From Nocardia wallacei (GTDB taxonomy: Bacteria; Actinomycetota; Actinomycetes; Mycobacteriales; Mycobacteriaceae): a DNA stretch of 41,868 nt. The translations under genes and the position numbers were made by a program. Shown here piece by piece: positions 7,919 through 18,353 of the stretch. The stretch covers positions 1 to 41,868 of the forward strand of contig NZ_JARWOP010000145.1 in NCBI RefSeq assembly GCF_029868745.1, written 5' to 3'. The notes beneath the pieces are model-generated. The model saw nothing but the letters and a program-made list of their open reading frames with translations. It had not been told where the DNA came from and did not search any database. Numbering within the stretch: the stretch's first letter is position 1; each line of letters opens with the position of its first letter.

Positions 7919-8557
7919 ATGCGCGTACTGGTCGTCGACAATTACGACAGCTTCGTCTTCAACCTGGTCCAATACCTGGGCCAGCTGGGCGCCGAGGCGA
8001 CGGTCTGGCGCAACGACGACCCGCAACTGGATGACACCGACGAGGTTGTCACCCGCTTCGACGGGGTGCTGATCAGTCCCGGCCCCGGCACTCCCGACCG
8101 GGCCGGGAAGAGTATCGATCTGGTGCACGCGTGCGTCGCGCATCGGGTCCCGCTGCTGGGCGTCTGTCTCGGGCACCAGGCCATCGGCGCCGCGTTCGGC
8201 GCGACCGTGACCCGGGCGCCGGAACTGCTGCACGGCAAGACCAGTGCGGTATTCCACATCGGCGCGGGCGTGCTGGCCGGACTGCCGGACCCGTTCACCG
8301 CGACCCGCTACCACTCGTTGACCGTTCTCGAGGAGACGCTGCCCGCCGATATCGAGGTCCTCGGCCGCACCGAGAGCGGCATCGTCATGGCGATGCGGCA
8401 CCGCACCCTGCCGGTCCACGGCGTGCAGTTCCACCCGGAGTCGGTGCTCACGCAGGGCGGGCACCGGATGCTGGCGAACTGGCTGGAAGTCTGCGGCGAA
8501 CGTCCGGCGGAGCATCTGGTCGAGCAGTTGGAGGCGGAGGTCGCGGCGCTGGTATGA
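7919..8557 (+). CDS. trpG: Aminodeoxychorismate/anthranilate synthase glutaminase subunit (PabA/TrpG)
   Basis: A 212-residue class I glutamine amidotransferase that releases ammonia from glutamine for a chorismate-using partner (PabB or TrpE; neither is in this window). Start [16 protein letters not shown], oxyanion motif ISPGPGTPD, nucleophile C83 in [10 protein letters not shown], and H172/E174 in VQFHPES complete the triad. Position equals Rv0013. Sequence cannot separate folate (PabA) from tryptophan (TrpG) use; such subunits are often amphibolic. A TACCCT -10-like element ends 6 bases before the ATG, suggesting a leaderless message. Its TGA overlaps the ATG of a RibD-type reductase gene. 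Confidence 0.95.
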   Translation: MRVLVVDNYDSFVFNLVQYLGQLGAEATVWRNDDPQLDDTDEVVTRFDGVLISPGPGTPDRAGKSIDLVHACVAHRVPLLGVCLGHQAIGAAFGATVTRAPELLHGKTSAVFHIGAGVLAGLPDPFTATRYHSLTVLEETLPADIEVLGRTESGIVMAMRHRTLPVHGVQFHPESVLTQGGHRMLANWLEVCGERPAEHLVEQLEAEVAALV

Positions 8558-9276
8558 GCGCCAGGCCGTACGTGCTGCTGTCGGTGGCCGTGAGTATCGA
8601 TGGCTACCTCGACGACGCGGGCCCCGAGCGGCTGCTGCTGTCCAACCCCGAGGATTTCGATCGGGTCGACGCCGTGCGCGCCGACTGCGACGCGATCCTG
8701 GTCGGCGCCGAAACCCTGCGCCGGGACGACCCGCGGTTGCTGGTCCGCAGTGATACTCGCCGTGCCCATCGCATCGCGGCGGGGAAACCGGAGTTCCCGA
8801 TGAAGATCGCCGTGACCGCGGGCGGCGAACTGGATCCGAGCCTGCGCTTCTTCCACACCGGAGGCGTCAAGCTGGTCTACACCACCGACCGCGGCGCCGC
8901 GCGGAGCGCCGGACCGCTCGCCGGCCTGGCCGAGGTCGTATCCCTCGGTGGCGGTATCGATTTCGGCGCACTGCTCGACGACCTGGGCAGGCGCGGCGTG
9001 GGGCGATTGATGGTGGAGGGCGGCGGCCGGATCCACACCGCCTTCCTGGCCGGTGATCTCGCCGACGAATTGCTGATGGCCGTGGCGCCGGTGCTGGTGG
9101 GCGATTCCCGAGCGCCGCGATTTCTGCGTCCGGCCGACTTCCCCGGCGGACCGCGGCGCAGAATGGAATTGGCGGACGTCGGCCGCGTGGGTGATGTCGC
9201 GCTGCTGCGTTACCTGCCGAGATACGCCGAGCCCCGAACCGACGGAGGGCCGCACGACATGGAAACACCACAGTGA
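8554..9276 (+). CDS. RibD C-terminal-type pyrimidine reductase family protein
   Basis: A 240-residue NADPH-dependent reductase of the RibD_C / dihydrofolate-reductase-like fold. [15 protein letters not shown] at the N-terminus, [17 protein letters not shown] (about 45-61), and [24 protein letters not shown] (two blocks near 150-175) are family signatures. In riboflavin synthesis the activity reduces the ribosylamino ring; the M. tuberculosis relative Rv2671 has been reported to act as a dihydrofolate reductase analogue, so a folate role is also open. ATG at 8554 overlaps the amidotransferase stop (ATGA), and its TGA overlaps the GTG of the deaminase gene (GTGA). The reductase and deaminase halves of RibD are thus separate polypeptides, encoded in the reverse of the usual fused order. 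Confidence 0.88.
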   Translation: MSARPYVLLSVAVSIDGYLDDAGPERLLLSNPEDFDRVDAVRADCDAILVGAETLRRDDPRLLVRSDTRRAHRIAAGKPEFPMKIAVTAGGELDPSLRFFHTGGVKLVYTTDRGAARSAGPLAGLAEVVSLGGGIDFGALLDDLGRRGVGRLMVEGGGRIHTAFLAGDLADELLMAVAPVLVGDSRAPRFLRPADFPGGPRRRMELADVGRVGDVALLRYLPRYAEPRTDGGPHDMETPQ

Positions 9277-9758
9277 CATCGCATTTCGCGGAGCCGGGCA
9301 CGGAAGGCCGTAAGTCCCACCGGTTCTGGATGCATCACGCGATCGGCCTGGCCCGGCTCTGCCCGCCCAGTTCGACCGCCTTCTCGGTCGGGGCGGTGGT
9401 GGTCGACGCCGGGGGAGTCGAACTGGCGCACGGCTATTCGCGCGAAACCGACGCCAAGGTTCATGCCGAGGAGTCCGCGCTGAACAAGCTCGGCGACGAC
9501 TCCCGCCTGACCCGGGCCACCCTCTACAGCACCCTGGAGCCGTGCTCGCGGCGCGCGTCCCCCGACCGCGCGCCGTGCACCGACCGCATCCTGGCGGCGG
9601 GTCTCGCGCGGGTCGTCATCGCCTGGCGCGAACCCGCCACGTTCGTCGACAACTGCGTGGGCGTGGAAAAACTCCGCGACCAGGGCATCGAGGTGATCGA
9701 ACTTCCCGACCTGGCCGCCGAGGCCATGTCGATGAACCGCCACCTCGACCTCACCTGA
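9273..9758 (+). CDS. RibD N-terminal-type (cytidine/deoxycytidylate deaminase fold) deaminase
   Basis: A 161-residue zinc deaminase domain. H64-A-E66 in VHAEESALNKL and the paired cysteines C91 and C102 (LEPC-x10-C, as PCSRRASPDRAPC) form the zinc site and catalytic Glu. The long Cys-Cys spacing resembles the diaminohydroxyphosphoribosylaminopyrimidine deaminase half of RibD rather than plain cytidine deaminases, but the loop is longer than in typical RibD. Likely partner of the reductase encoded just upstream with GTGA overlap. It ends 15 bases from the convergent pknB stop. The true substrate is unproven: a second, canonical ribD may exist elsewhere. Confidence 0.85.
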   Translation: MTSHFAEPGTEGRKSHRFWMHHAIGLARLCPPSSTAFSVGAVVVDAGGVELAHGYSRETDAKVHAEESALNKLGDDSRLTRATLYSTLEPCSRRASPDRAPCTDRILAAGLARVVIAWREPATFVDNCVGVEKLRDQGIEVIELPDLAAEAMSMNRHLDLT

Positions 9759-9773
9759 TCGGCCGCCGGGAGA

Positions 9774-11675
9774 TCACGGTGGCGCGATCACACCCGTCGC
9801 GATCGTGATGGTGGCGTTCTTGGGGATCGAGGAACCGGGCGCGGGTTGCTGACTGAGGATGTGGCCGATGCTCGGCGGATCGAAGGTGCCCTGGGTGGTC
9901 TGGTTGATCTGGCCGACGCCGCCGGTCCAGCCGGCCGTGCGCAGCCTGTCCACCGCCTGCGAGGGCGTGAGGCCGACGAGGGGCGGCATCGTGATCTGAT
10001 CGCTGGAGACCTGCACGGTGATGGTGGAACCCTTGTCCGCCGAGGTGTTTCCGGCGGGGTCGGTGGAGAGCACCTCGCCGCTGGGACGCGAGGACGGCAC
10101 CTTCTGAACGACCACCTTGAAACCACCGGGGTTCTCGAGGTTCGCCTGCGCCACATCGATCTGCTGGCCGACCACATCGGGCACGCGTACCTGCTCGGGC
10201 CCCTTGCCCAGGGTGATCGTGACCAGACCCTCGGCCTCGGCCCTGGCGTCGGCCTGCGGGCTCTGCCGGATCACCTTGTCCTTGTCTTCGGGACTCGACC
10301 AGTCCCGCTGGATATCCGGATTCAGCCGCAGATTGCCGGACGAGAGCAGCTGCTCGGCCTCCTGCTGGGTGCGTTTCGCCAGGTTCGGTACCGGAATGAT
10401 CTCCGGACCGGTCGAGACCTGCACCGTCACGGTGCTGCCCTTCGGCGCCCGGGAACCGCCGAGCGGCTGGGTCGAGATGACATTGCCGACAGCGACCTTG
10501 CCGTTGGCTTTCGGCTGGGTGTTGACCGAGAATCCGGCCCGCTGCAACTCGTCCTGCGCCACCTGCGCCGGCTTGTTCGCCAGATCGGGGATGGCCACCT
10601 GGTCCGGCTTGCTGCCGGGACCGATCAGGAACCAGAACAACGCGAACAGGGCCGCGATACCGGCCAGCACCGCACCCGCGATCATGGCGGTGCGGCGCGG
10701 GTCGCGGGGCTCGTCGTATTCGGGTTCGTCGACATCCTCGCGTTCGACGGTGCGGTAGCCGCGCGCCGACGCGTCCATGCTGCCGAGGATGGTGGTGCGA
10801 TCCTCGTCGGTCATCACCATCGGGGCGTGCGGTTTCTGGCCGCCCAGCACCCGGATCAGGTCGGCGCGCATCTCCGCGGCGGTCTGATACCGGTTGGCGG
10901 GATTCTTGGCCATCGCCTTCAGCACGACCGAATCCAGCTCGCGCGGCACCCCGGTATGCACCAGGGACGGCAGCCGCGGGTCCTCGCGCACGTGCTGATA
11001 CGCGACCGCGACCGGCGAGTCGCCGGTGAAAGGTGGTTCCCCGGTGAGGATTTCGTAGAGCACGCAGCCGACGGAGTAGACATCGGAGCGGGCGTCGACC
11101 TGCTCGCCGCGGGCCTGCTCGGGCGAAAGATATTGCGCTGTACCGATCACCGCGGCGGTCTGCGTCATCGGGTTGGAGCTGTCGGCGATCGCGCGCGCGA
11201 TGCCGAAGTCCATGACCTTCACCGCGCCCTGCCGGTTGATCATGATGTTGGCCGGCTTCATGTCGCGGTGCACGATGCCGTTCTTGTGGCTGAAATCCAG
11301 TGCGGCACAGACGTCGGCGATGACTTCCATCGCGCGCCGCGGCGGCAGCGGGCCCTTGCCGCGCACGATATCGCGCAGCGTGTCGCCGTCGACGTACTCC
11401 ATCACGATGTAGGGCAGCGGCCCGCCGTCGACCTCGGCCTCGCCGGTGTCGTAGACCGCGACGATGGCCGGATGGTTCAGCGCGGCCGCGTTCTGTGCCT
11501 CGCGCTTGAATCGGAGATAGAAGGTGGGGTCGCGGGCCAGGTCCGCGCGCAGCACCTTGATCGCGACATCGCGCCCCAGGCGATTGTCGCGGGCCTTGTG
11601 TACCTCCGACATTCCGCCGAACCCGATGATCTCGCCCAGCTCGTAGCGCTCGGAGAGATTCTTCGGGGTCGTCAT
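9774..11675 (-). CDS. pknB: PASTA-domain serine/threonine protein kinase PknB
   Basis: A 633-residue transmembrane Hanks-type kinase controlling growth and division. Kinase domain about 11-275: glycine loop [10 protein letters not shown]40, HRDMKPAN (137-144), DFG (156-158), and activation-loop T171/T173 in [18 protein letters not shown], the same residue numbers as in M. tuberculosis PknB. A juxtamembrane linker (about 280-328) leads to a single membrane segment (about 329-351) and four extracellular PASTA repeats (roughly 357-423, 424-492, 493-559, 560-633) that sense muropeptide/lipid II. Last gene of the fhaA-to-pknB operon; its ATG overlaps the pknA stop (ATGA). Confidence 0.97.
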   Translation of the reverse strand: MTTPKNLSERYELGEIIGFGGMSEVHKARDNRLGRDVAIKVLRADLARDPTFYLRFKREAQNAAALNHPAIVAVYDTGEAEVDGGPLPYIVMEYVDGDTLRDIVRGKGPLPPRRAMEVIADVCAALDFSHKNGIVHRDMKPANIMINRQGAVKVMDFGIARAIADSSNPMTQTAAVIGTAQYLSPEQARGEQVDARSDVYSVGCVLYEILTGEPPFTGDSPVAVAYQHVREDPRLPSLVHTGVPRELDSVVLKAMAKNPANRYQTAAEMRADLIRVLGGQKPHAPMVMTDEDRTTILGSMDASARGYRTVEREDVDEPEYDEPRDPRRTAMIAGAVLAGIAALFALFWFLIGPGSKPDQVAIPDLANKPAQVAQDELQRAGFSVNTQPKANGKVAVGNVISTQPLGGSRAPKGSTVTVQVSTGPEIIPVPNLAKRTQQEAEQLLSSGNLRLNPDIQRDWSSPEDKDKVIRQSPQADARAEAEGLVTITLGKGPEQVRVPDVVGQQIDVAQANLENPGGFKVVVQKVPSSRPSGEVLSTDPAGNTSADKGSTITVQVSSDQITMPPLVGLTPSQAVDRLRTAGWTGGVGQINQTTQGTFDPPSIGHILSQQPAPGSSIPKNATITIATGVIAPP

Positions 11676-13213
11676 GGCAGTCCTTGCGGTGCGGTGGCCG
11701 GGGAACTACTGCTGTCGTCGGTCTGGTTCTCGGTGGTGCCGCGGGGTTCGCGCCCGGTGGTGCCGTGTGTGCCGTTCCTGCCGTAATTGCCATCGACACC
11801 CGGAATATTCGGCAATGGTATTTCGAATGTGGTCCGGGGTACGCGACCCGTGGTCGTCGGCGCGGTGGTCGTCGGCCGCTGCTGGGTCGAGCTGGGCGGC
11901 TGGGTGGTCGTGGTCGTCGGCGGTGGCGTCGTGGTGGGCGGCTCGGTCGTGGTGGTGACCGGCGGCGGCTGGTAATAGGTGGTCGTCGGCGCCTCGGTGG
12001 TGGTCGTCGGCACCGGTGGCGGCGGTGCGACGACCGACGTCGGCGACTTCGGCGTCACCGACGATTCCGGCGGCTTGCCGCTGAGCAGGACCCACGCGGC
12101 GATGCCGCCGATCAGCAGCGCGCCGACACCCAGACCGGCGAGGGCCTTCTGTCCGTTGCTGAACCGCGACCCGTCCTCGTCGCCCGGCGGAACCGTGCCG
12201 GTCCGTCCGGCCATGACCGCGGTGCCGGGCGGTTGTGCTTGCGCCCGGCCGGAATTCGCGTAGCGGACGGTGGCGTCGTCGTAGTCGCCGCGCGGCAGCA
12301 CCGTGGTCGGTCCGGGCGGCAGCACCCGCGCCGCGCCGGACTGCGGTGTGGCGAGCCCGGCGGTGCGCGGCGGCGGGGGACGGCGGCCGGACCGGACCGC
12401 GGCCACGGCGTCGGCGAACTCGCCGCCGCTGCTGTACCGCCGATTCGGCTCCTTGGCCATGGTGATCTCGATGAGTTCGCGCACGTTCGGCGGCAGATCC
12501 GCGGGCATCGGCGGCGGCGACTCGCGCACGTGCTTCATCGCGACGGTGAGCGCGCCGTCGCCGGTGAACGGCCGCTGGCCCGACAGCGCCTCGTACCCGA
12601 CCACGCCGAGCGAGTACACGTCGCTGGCCGAGGTGGCGTCCTCGCCGGTGGCCTGCTCGGGCGCGATGTACTGGGCGGTGCCCATCACCATGCCGGTCTT
12701 GGTGACCGGCGAGGCGTCGACCGCCTTGGCGATGCCGAAGTCGGTGATCTTCACCTGACCGGTCGGCGTGACCAGGATGTTGCCGGGTTTGACGTCGCGG
12801 TGCACGACGCCGGCGGCGTGCGCCACCTCCAGCGCGCGGCCGGTCTGCTCCAGCATGTCCAGGCCCTGCGCCACCGACAGCCGGTTGAGCCGGTTCAGCA
12901 CGGCGTTGAGCGGTTCGCCCTGCACGAGTTCCATGACCAGATAGGCGGTTTCGCCGCCCTGCGGGTCGAAGGTCTCGCCGTAGTCGTAGATGCCGGCGAT
13001 GCCCGGATGGTTCAGTTGCGCGGTGGTCTTCGCCTCCGTGCGGAACCGGTGCCGGAAGGTCGGATCCGCGGAGAACTCCGCCTTGAGCACCTTCACCGCG
13101 ACGCGCCGGTCCAGCCTGGTGTCCAGGGCCTCCCACACCTGTCCCATGCCACCGGTGGCGATCAGCCGTTGCAGTCGGTAGCGGTCCGCGATCATCGCAC
13201 CGTTGTTCAGCAT
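11672..13213 (-). CDS. pknA: Serine/threonine protein kinase PknA
   Basis: A 513-residue transmembrane kinase, partner and activator of PknB in division and cell-shape control. [19 protein letters not shown] starts the kinase domain (from residue 11), with K41, HRDVKPGN (138-145), DFG (158-160) and activation-loop T171/T173 ([18 protein letters not shown]). One membrane segment (about 357-378) is followed by an extracellular Thr/Pro-rich tail (about 390-513) with runs of T and P and no PASTA repeats, as in mycobacterial PknA but longer than in M. tuberculosis (431 residues in total there). ATG 13213 chosen; ATG at 13195 is possible. A 109-base gap to pbpA is the only non-overlapping junction in this part of the operon. 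Confidence 0.96.
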   Translation of the reverse strand: MLNNGAMIADRYRLQRLIATGGMGQVWEALDTRLDRRVAVKVLKAEFSADPTFRHRFRTEAKTTAQLNHPGIAGIYDYGETFDPQGGETAYLVMELVQGEPLNAVLNRLNRLSVAQGLDMLEQTGRALEVAHAAGVVHRDVKPGNILVTPTGQVKITDFGIAKAVDASPVTKTGMVMGTAQYIAPEQATGEDATSASDVYSLGVVGYEALSGQRPFTGDGALTVAMKHVRESPPPMPADLPPNVRELIEITMAKEPNRRYSSGGEFADAVAAVRSGRRPPPPRTAGLATPQSGAARVLPPGPTTVLPRGDYDDATVRYANSGRAQAQPPGTAVMAGRTGTVPPGDEDGSRFSNGQKALAGLGVGALLIGGIAAWVLLSGKPPESSVTPKSPTSVVAPPPPVPTTTTEAPTTTYYQPPPVTTTTEPPTTTPPPTTTTTQPPSSTQQRPTTTAPTTTGRVPRTTFEIPLPNIPGVDGNYGRNGTHGTTGREPRGTTENQTDDSSSSPATAPQGLP

Positions 13214-13256
13214 TGCAGCCCCCGTAGGCTCCGTCTAATTGCGCCTGACCAGGGGC

Positions 13257-13274
13257 CCTGCGTGGTGACGCAGG
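13257..13274 (-). promoter_or_regulatory. Hairpin in the pbpA-pknA gap
   Basis: CCTGCGT (13257-13263) pairs with ACGCAGG (13268-13274) around a GGTG loop, inside the 109-base gap between pbpA and pknA. It could be an mRNA processing or attenuation point, or nothing. No U tract. Confidence 0.3.
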
Positions 13275-13322
13275 CCGCTGCCGGGCCTCGATTGTTCAGG
13301 CGTGAAAGCACGTTCATGTGGG

Positions 13323-14789
13323 TCAGCCCCCCTGCAGTCCGGCGTCGAGTACCGCACGGGCCACGGGTGCGGCGACCGATCCGCCGGTGGCCGCGAGCGC
13401 GCGATCGCCGCCGTTCTCCACGATGACCGCGATCGCGATCTTCGGGTTCTGGGCCGGCGCGAAGGCCGTGTACCAGGCGTGCGGCGGGGTGCTGCGCGGG
13501 TTGCTGCCGTGTTCGGCGGTGCCGGTCTTGGACGCGATCTGATAGGGGCGTGACTGGTTCCCTCCGGCCGTGTTCTTCTCCGAGGCGATCATCAGATTGG
13601 TCAGCTCGGTCGCGACCGGTGCGCTGATCGCCTGCCCGACCGAGACCGGCTTGGTCTTGGACAGCTCGCTGAGATCCGGGCCCTGCAGCTGATCGACCAG
13701 GTGCGGTTCCATCCGCACCCCGCCGTTGGCGACCGTCGCGGCGATCACCGCGTCGTCCAGCGGGGTGAGGGCGACGTCGCGCTGCCCGATGCTGCTCTGC
13801 GCCAGCGACGGATTGTCCGGGATGGTGCCGACGGTGCTGTCGGCCCACTGGATCGGAATACCCGCGTGCGGCCCGATGCCGAACGCGGCCGCCTCGTCCT
13901 TCAGCTTCGCCGCGCCGACCTTCATGCCGATCTCGGCGAACGCGGTGTTGCAGGACAGCCGGAACGCGTCGTACAGCGAGGCCGTGGCGCCGCCGCCGCA
14001 GGTGGAACCGTTGTAGTTCTCCAGCGTGGTGCTGGTGCCCGGCAGCGTGATGTTCGGCGCCGCGGTGAACTGGTCCTCGGGCTTGATTCCCATCGACAGC
14101 GCGGCCGCGGTCGTCACGATCTTGAACGTCGATCCGGGCGGATAGGTCTGCGAGACAGCGCGATTGAGCATCGGCTGATCCTCGTCGGAGGACAGCGCCT
14201 CCCACGTCTGGGTGCTCTTGGCGCCGTCGTGGCCGGACAGCTGGTTGGGGTCGTAACTCGGGGTGGACACCATGGTCAGGATGCGCCCGGTGCTGGGCTC
14301 GATCGCCACCACCGATCCCGTGTAGCCCTTGCTGGTCAGCTGCTCGTAGGCGACCTGCTGCATCGCCGGGTTGATGGTGGTGACCACGTTGCCGCCGCGT
14401 GGGTCGCGGCCGGAGATCATGTCGACCAGCCGGCGTCCGAACAGCGCGCTGTCGGAGCCGTTGAGCACCGAGTCCTCGGCGCGTTCGAGTCCGGTGCTGC
14501 CGTACTGCATCGAATAGAAGCCGGTGACCGGGGCGTAGGCGGCCGGGTCGGTGGGGTAGGTGCGCAGGTACTTGTAGCGGTCGTCGGTCGCGATCGAGCT
14601 GGCCAGCACGGCGCCCGCGCCGGAGATCTGGCCGCGCTGGCGGGAGTACTCGTCCAGCAGCACCCGCGAGTTGCGCGGATCGTTGCGCAGGCTGTCGGCC
14701 TTGATCACCTGCACATAGGTGGCGTTGGCCAGCAGCGCGACGATCATGACCATCACGGCGATGGCGACGCGGCGCAGGGGGGTGTTCAC
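13323..14789 (-). CDS. pbpA: Penicillin-binding protein A (class B transpeptidase)
   Basis: A 488-residue class B penicillin-binding protein that crosslinks peptidoglycan at the division site or pole with RodA. N-terminal membrane anchor about residues 8-28, dimerisation region to about 150, then transpeptidase domain with the three active-site motifs S220-TFK, S279-CN and K421-TGT. The GTG start overlaps the rodA stop (GTGA). In mycobacteria PbpA is a PknB substrate, consistent with its position inside the kinase operon. Length close to M. tuberculosis PbpA (491). Confidence 0.96.
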   Translation of the reverse strand: MNTPLRRVAIAVMVMIVALLANATYVQVIKADSLRNDPRNSRVLLDEYSRQRGQISGAGAVLASSIATDDRYKYLRTYPTDPAAYAPVTGFYSMQYGSTGLERAEDSVLNGSDSALFGRRLVDMISGRDPRGGNVVTTINPAMQQVAYEQLTSKGYTGSVVAIEPSTGRILTMVSTPSYDPNQLSGHDGAKSTQTWEALSSDEDQPMLNRAVSQTYPPGSTFKIVTTAAALSMGIKPEDQFTAAPNITLPGTSTTLENYNGSTCGGGATASLYDAFRLSCNTAFAEIGMKVGAAKLKDEAAAFGIGPHAGIPIQWADSTVGTIPDNPSLAQSSIGQRDVALTPLDDAVIAATVANGGVRMEPHLVDQLQGPDLSELSKTKPVSVGQAISAPVATELTNLMIASEKNTAGGNQSRPYQIASKTGTAEHGSNPRSTPPHAWYTAFAPAQNPKIAIAVIVENGGDRALAATGGSVAAPVARAVLDAGLQGG

Positions 14790-16255
14790 ACCGCTTCTCC
14801 TCTCGACCGGATGAGTTCCGTCTGCGCGTCGGCGATCGGCGCCGGCTGATCCTTCCGGCGGGCGGGGGCCGGGGCCCGGGCGGCGTCGGAGATCTTCACC
14901 AGCAGCGCGACCAGCGCGTAGTTGGCCAGCAGCGAGGATCCGCCGTAGGAGACGAACGGGGTGGTGAGACCGGTCAGCGGGATCAGCTTGGTGACGCCGC
15001 CGACGACGACGAAGACCTGCACCGCGATGGTGAATGCCAGCCCCGCGGCCAGCAGCTTGCCGAAGCTGTCGCGCACCGCCAGCGCCGTGCGCAGGCCGCG
15101 GACCACGAAGATCGCGAACAGCATCAGCACGGCGGCCAGCCCGATGAGGCCCAGCTCCTCGCCGATGGTCGCGACGACGAAGTCGGTCTTGGCGAACGGC
15201 ACCTGCGAGGGCCGTCCGCTGCCCAGCCCGGTCCCCGCGAGCCCGCCCGTGGCCAGGCCGAACAGCGACTGCGAGATCTGGTAACCGGTGTTGTTATAGT
15301 CGGCGAACGGATGCAGCCAGGTCGCGACGCGCACCCGCACGTGCCCGAAGGCGTTGTAGGCGATGAAGAATCCGAGCGCGAGCAGCAGGCTGCCGACGAT
15401 CACCCAGCCCACCCGCTCGGTGGCGATGTACAGCAGCGCCAGCACCGTCGCGAAGATCAGCAGCGAGGTGCCCAGGTCCTTCTCGAACACGAGCACCAGC
15501 AGGCACACCAGCCAGACCGCGAGGATGGGCCCGAGGTCGCGCCCGCGCGGCAGCTCCATCCCGAGGAAGCGGCGGCCCGCGGCGGTGAACAGTTCGCGCT
15601 TGGCGACCAGCACCGAGGCGAAGAAGATGATCAGCAGGATCTTCGCGAATTCGCCCGGCTGCATGCTGAATCCGGGCAGCCGGATCCAGATCTTGGCGCC
15701 GTTGGTCTCCGACAACGCGCTGGGCAGCAGCGCCGGAATGACGAGCGCGACCAATCCGAGCAGGCCCAGGGTGTAGCTGTAGCGCGCGAGAGTGCGGTAG
15801 TCGCGCAGCAGTATCAGCAGCCCGACGAACAGCGCGATGCCGAACGCCGTCCACAGCACCTGCTGGTTGGCGTCGGGCGAGGGCATCGGCCAGGAGTTGT
15901 AGGCGGCGGTCTGCTCGTCGGCGAGATCCAGGCGATGGATCAGCACCAGCCCGACGCCGTTGAGCAGCGCCACGATCGGCAGCAGCAGCGGATCGGCGAA
16001 CGGCGCGAACCGTCGCACGGCCAGATGCGCCACACCGAACAGCGCGAAGTAGGCAAGGCCGAGCTTGGCCAGATCCCAGGTGACTTCCTGATCCTGGCTG
16101 GCCTCCACCAGCACCAGCGCCACGGTGGTGATCACCACCGCGCCCGCCAGCAGCAACGCCTCGGCGTTACGCCGCGTCGTCGGTGGTGGCGCGGGAGCGA
16201 AGCCGCCCGGTGGGCTGGGGAAAGCCCCAGCCGACGGCGGTGCCGGTGCGGACAT
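14786..16255 (-). CDS. rodA: SEDS-family peptidoglycan glycosyltransferase RodA (FtsW/RodA/SpoVE)
   Basis: A 489-residue multi-pass membrane polymerase that builds glycan strands from lipid II, working with PbpA. About ten to twelve hydrophobic segments. Family hallmarks: [21 protein letters not shown] near residue 205-225 (two blocks), the essential-Asp region [41 protein letters not shown] and [17 protein letters not shown] near the C-terminus. The N-terminus is Pro-rich (about 25 residues). ATG 16255 shares one base with the pstP stop (TGATG). A perfect 8-bp hairpin lies in codons 8-15. Confidence 0.96.
   Translation of the reverse strand: MSAPAPPSAGAFPSPPGGFAPAPPPTTRRNAEALLLAGAVVITTVALVLVEASQDQEVTWDLAKLGLAYFALFGVAHLAVRRFAPFADPLLLPIVALLNGVGLVLIHRLDLADEQTAAYNSWPMPSPDANQQVLWTAFGIALFVGLLILLRDYRTLARYSYTLGLLGLVALVIPALLPSALSETNGAKIWIRLPGFSMQPGEFAKILLIIFFASVLVAKRELFTAAGRRFLGMELPRGRDLGPILAVWLVCLLVLVFEKDLGTSLLIFATVLALLYIATERVGWVIVGSLLLALGFFIAYNAFGHVRVRVATWLHPFADYNNTGYQISQSLFGLATGGLAGTGLGSGRPSQVPFAKTDFVVATIGEELGLIGLAAVLMLFAIFVVRGLRTALAVRDSFGKLLAAGLAFTIAVQVFVVVGGVTKLIPLTGLTTPFVSYGGSSLLANYALVALLVKISDAARAPAPARRKDQPAPIADAQTELIRSRGEAV
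16213..16232 (-). promoter_or_regulatory. Hairpin in the first codons of rodA
   Basis: GGCTGGGG (16213-16220) and CCCCAGCC (16225-16232) pair perfectly around a 4-base loop, beginning about 23 bases after the rodA start. It might slow or gate RodA translation within the coupled operon; it may equally reflect Pro/Gly codons. Confidence 0.3.
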
Positions 16256-17703
16256 CAGTCCGCCTTCCTGCAGTTCTCCCCCGGAGTCTGCGGGGCCGGC
16301 GCGGAGGCGGTCGGCGGGACCGGCTGTTGAGCGGGAGCGTTGGTGGGTCCCGGCTCGACCGGGGTCGGCGTCGGGGTGGCGCCGTTCTCGCCCGGCGCGG
16401 GCGCCGGAACGGGCGTGGGCACGGGCACCGGCGTCTTGACGCACGCCGGCAGCAGTTCCGCGGTGGTGAGCTTCTCGAGCTGGCGCTGGGCGTCGGCGAA
16501 GGTGCCCGGCTGCAGGCCGTTGTTCACGACCTTGTCGCGGCCGGTCTGCTTGAGGTCGGCGACCTGCAGCTGCTTGCAGCCGGAGGGGAAGTTGTTGCCG
16601 GGACGCAGCAGGCTGAGCCGGCCGTCCCGGTCGATGCAGGCGAGCTGGTCCACATCGCGGATCGAGTAACCCAGCACCGAGCCGGGGAGCCCGCGCATGA
16701 TCACCACGCTGCCGGCGTCGGTGCCGACGTAGTAATTGCTGCGAATCATCTTGTAGCCCACCACGAGACCGATCACCACGGCGAGGAGCAACGCCAGCGA
16801 CAACACGATCCAGCGCAGCTTGTGGGTCTTGCGCGGCGCGGGCGGCTGGGCGGCCTCGGGCGCGCGGCGGGGCGCGGCGCGCGGCGGGCGCATCGCCGCG
16901 GCGCGTCCGGCGGCGGTGTTCGGGGGCGGGACGTCCTCGTCCTCGCCGGAGGCGGCGCCGGCCACGATCGGATGACTCTGGCCGTAGTCCAGGTCGATGA
17001 CATCGGCGACCACAACGGTGACGTTGTCCGGTCCGCCGCTGCGCAGCGCCAGCTCGATGAGCCGGTCGGCCGCCTCGTCGGTGTTGCCCTCGCGGAGCGT
17101 GTTGGCCATCGTCTCGTCGCTGACCACATCCGACAGGCCGTCCGAGCACAGCAGGTAGCGGTCGCCGGCGCGGGCCTCCCGCATCGTCAGCGTGGGCTCG
17201 ATCTCGTTGCCGGTGAGCGCGCGCATGATCAGCGACCGCTGCGGATGGGTGTGCGCCTGCTCCGGCGTGATGCGGCCCTCGTCGACCAGCGACTGCACGA
17301 AGGTGTCGTCGCGGGTGATCTGGGCGAGTTCGCCGCCGCGCAGCATGTAGGCGCGGGAGTCGCCGATGTGGGCCAGACCGAGTTTCTTGCCCGCGAACAG
17401 GATTGCGGTGAGCGTGGTGCCCATGCCGTCCAGTTCGGGTTCTTCCTCGACCTGATCGGCGATGGCGGCGTTGCCGTCACGCACCGCGCGGTCGAGCTTG
17501 CCGAGTAGGTCGTCACCGGGTTCGTCGTCGTCCAGGTGGGCCAGCGCGGCGATCATCAACTGGGAGGCGACCTCGCCCGCGGCGTGCCCGCCCATGCCGT
17601 CGGCCAATGCGAGCAGGCGCGCGCCGGCGTAGACGGAATCTTCGTTGTTGGCCCTGACGAGACCACGGTCGCTGCGCGCTGCGTAGCGGAGAACAAGAGT
17701 CAC
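16255..17703 (-). CDS. pstP: PP2C-family serine/threonine protein phosphatase PstP
   Basis: A 482-residue membrane phosphatase that reverses phosphorylation by PknA/PknB. PPM domain 1-240 with metal ligands in NNEDSV (E21/D22), D35 in LADGMGGH, the HIGDSRAY motif (112-119), CSDGL (D188) and GGPDNVTV (D226). A cytosolic Pro/Ala linker leads to one membrane segment (about 296-318) and an extracellular domain of about 160 residues ending in a Pro/Thr-rich tail; the extracellular part carries four or more cysteines. GTG start overlaps the fhaB stop (GTGA). Equivalent of Rv0018c. Confidence 0.96.
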   Translation of the reverse strand: MTLVLRYAARSDRGLVRANNEDSVYAGARLLALADGMGGHAAGEVASQLMIAALAHLDDDEPGDDLLGKLDRAVRDGNAAIADQVEEEPELDGMGTTLTAILFAGKKLGLAHIGDSRAYMLRGGELAQITRDDTFVQSLVDEGRITPEQAHTHPQRSLIMRALTGNEIEPTLTMREARAGDRYLLCSDGLSDVVSDETMANTLREGNTDEAADRLIELALRSGGPDNVTVVVADVIDLDYGQSHPIVAGAASGEDEDVPPPNTAAGRAAAMRPPRAAPRRAPEAAQPPAPRKTHKLRWIVLSLALLLAVVIGLVVGYKMIRSNYYVGTDAGSVVIMRGLPGSVLGYSIRDVDQLACIDRDGRLSLLRPGNNFPSGCKQLQVADLKQTGRDKVVNNGLQPGTFADAQRQLEKLTTAELLPACVKTPVPVPTPVPAPAPGENGATPTPTPVEPGPTNAPAQQPVPPTASAPAPQTPGENCRKAD

Positions 17704-18167
17704 GATCGCAGCTCGATCACTGTCTTACCGACACGGACAGGGGTACCGAGTGGAACTCGGACCGGGGTGGTGACCTTCGCTCGATCGAGGTAGGTCCCGT
17801 TGGTTGAGCCTAGGTCTTCGACGTACCAGTCGTCGCCGCGCGGCGAGAGCCGTGCATGCCTGGTCGACGCATAGTCGTCGGTCAGCACGAGTGTGGAGTC
17901 GTCGGCACGCCCGATCAGCACCGGTTGGGTGCCTAGCGTGATACGCGTGCCTGCGAGTGAACCCTGAGTCACCACGAGATGTCTGGCGCCCTTCTGGCCG
18001 CGACTGAAGGATGGCAGCACCGCGGAACCGCGTGCGGCCCGGGGCTGGATCCGGATGCCGGATGCCGCATAGATATCGCTGCGCAGGGTGCGGAGCACCG
18101 CCCAGACGAACAACCACAACAGCAGCAGGAACCCCGCACGGGTCAATTGCAGGATCAGTCCCTGCAC
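17700..18167 (-). CDS. fhaB: FHA-domain membrane protein FhaB (FipA)
   Basis: A 155-residue protein, the same length as M. tuberculosis FhaB (Rv0019c). One N-terminal membrane segment (about 7-27), then a C-terminal FHA domain (about 63-155) that reads phosphothreonine: IGRADDS (R87), S101-TRH, and GSTNGTYL (121-128). In mycobacteria it links FtsZ and FtsQ and binds kinase-phosphorylated partners. GTG at 18167 is preceded by AGGAGGT at good spacing and the encoded MQGLILQLTR matches the family start, so the longer in-frame extension is rejected. A gap of 186 bases separates it from fhaA; nothing else is seen in the gap. Confidence 0.96.
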   Translation of the reverse strand: MQGLILQLTRAGFLLLLWLFVWAVLRTLRSDIYAASGIRIQPRAARGSAVLPSFSRGQKGARHLVVTQGSLAGTRITLGTQPVLIGRADDSTLVLTDDYASTRHARLSPRGDDWYVEDLGSTNGTYLDRAKVTTPVRVPLGTPVRVGKTVIELRS

Positions 18168-18353
18168 GGCGTTCCACCTCCTGTTCGACCGGTGCCGTTG
18201 GTACGGTTCGACCCCCAACCGGCGTGCTGGTCAGCACGGCCCGGCTGCCGAGCGAATGGTGGCAGCATAATAGGGTCGACGACCGGTTGCGATCACGATA
18301 CGGCCGAGGACTTCTCGTGCCCCACCGTGACCTGCACCGGCGAGCTTACGGGA

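Noticed and set aside
14786..17149. Longer rodA and other extended frames running through pstP
   Set aside because: They overlap pstP in another frame for about 900 bases; the ATG at 16255 sharing a base with the pstP stop gives the known family length.
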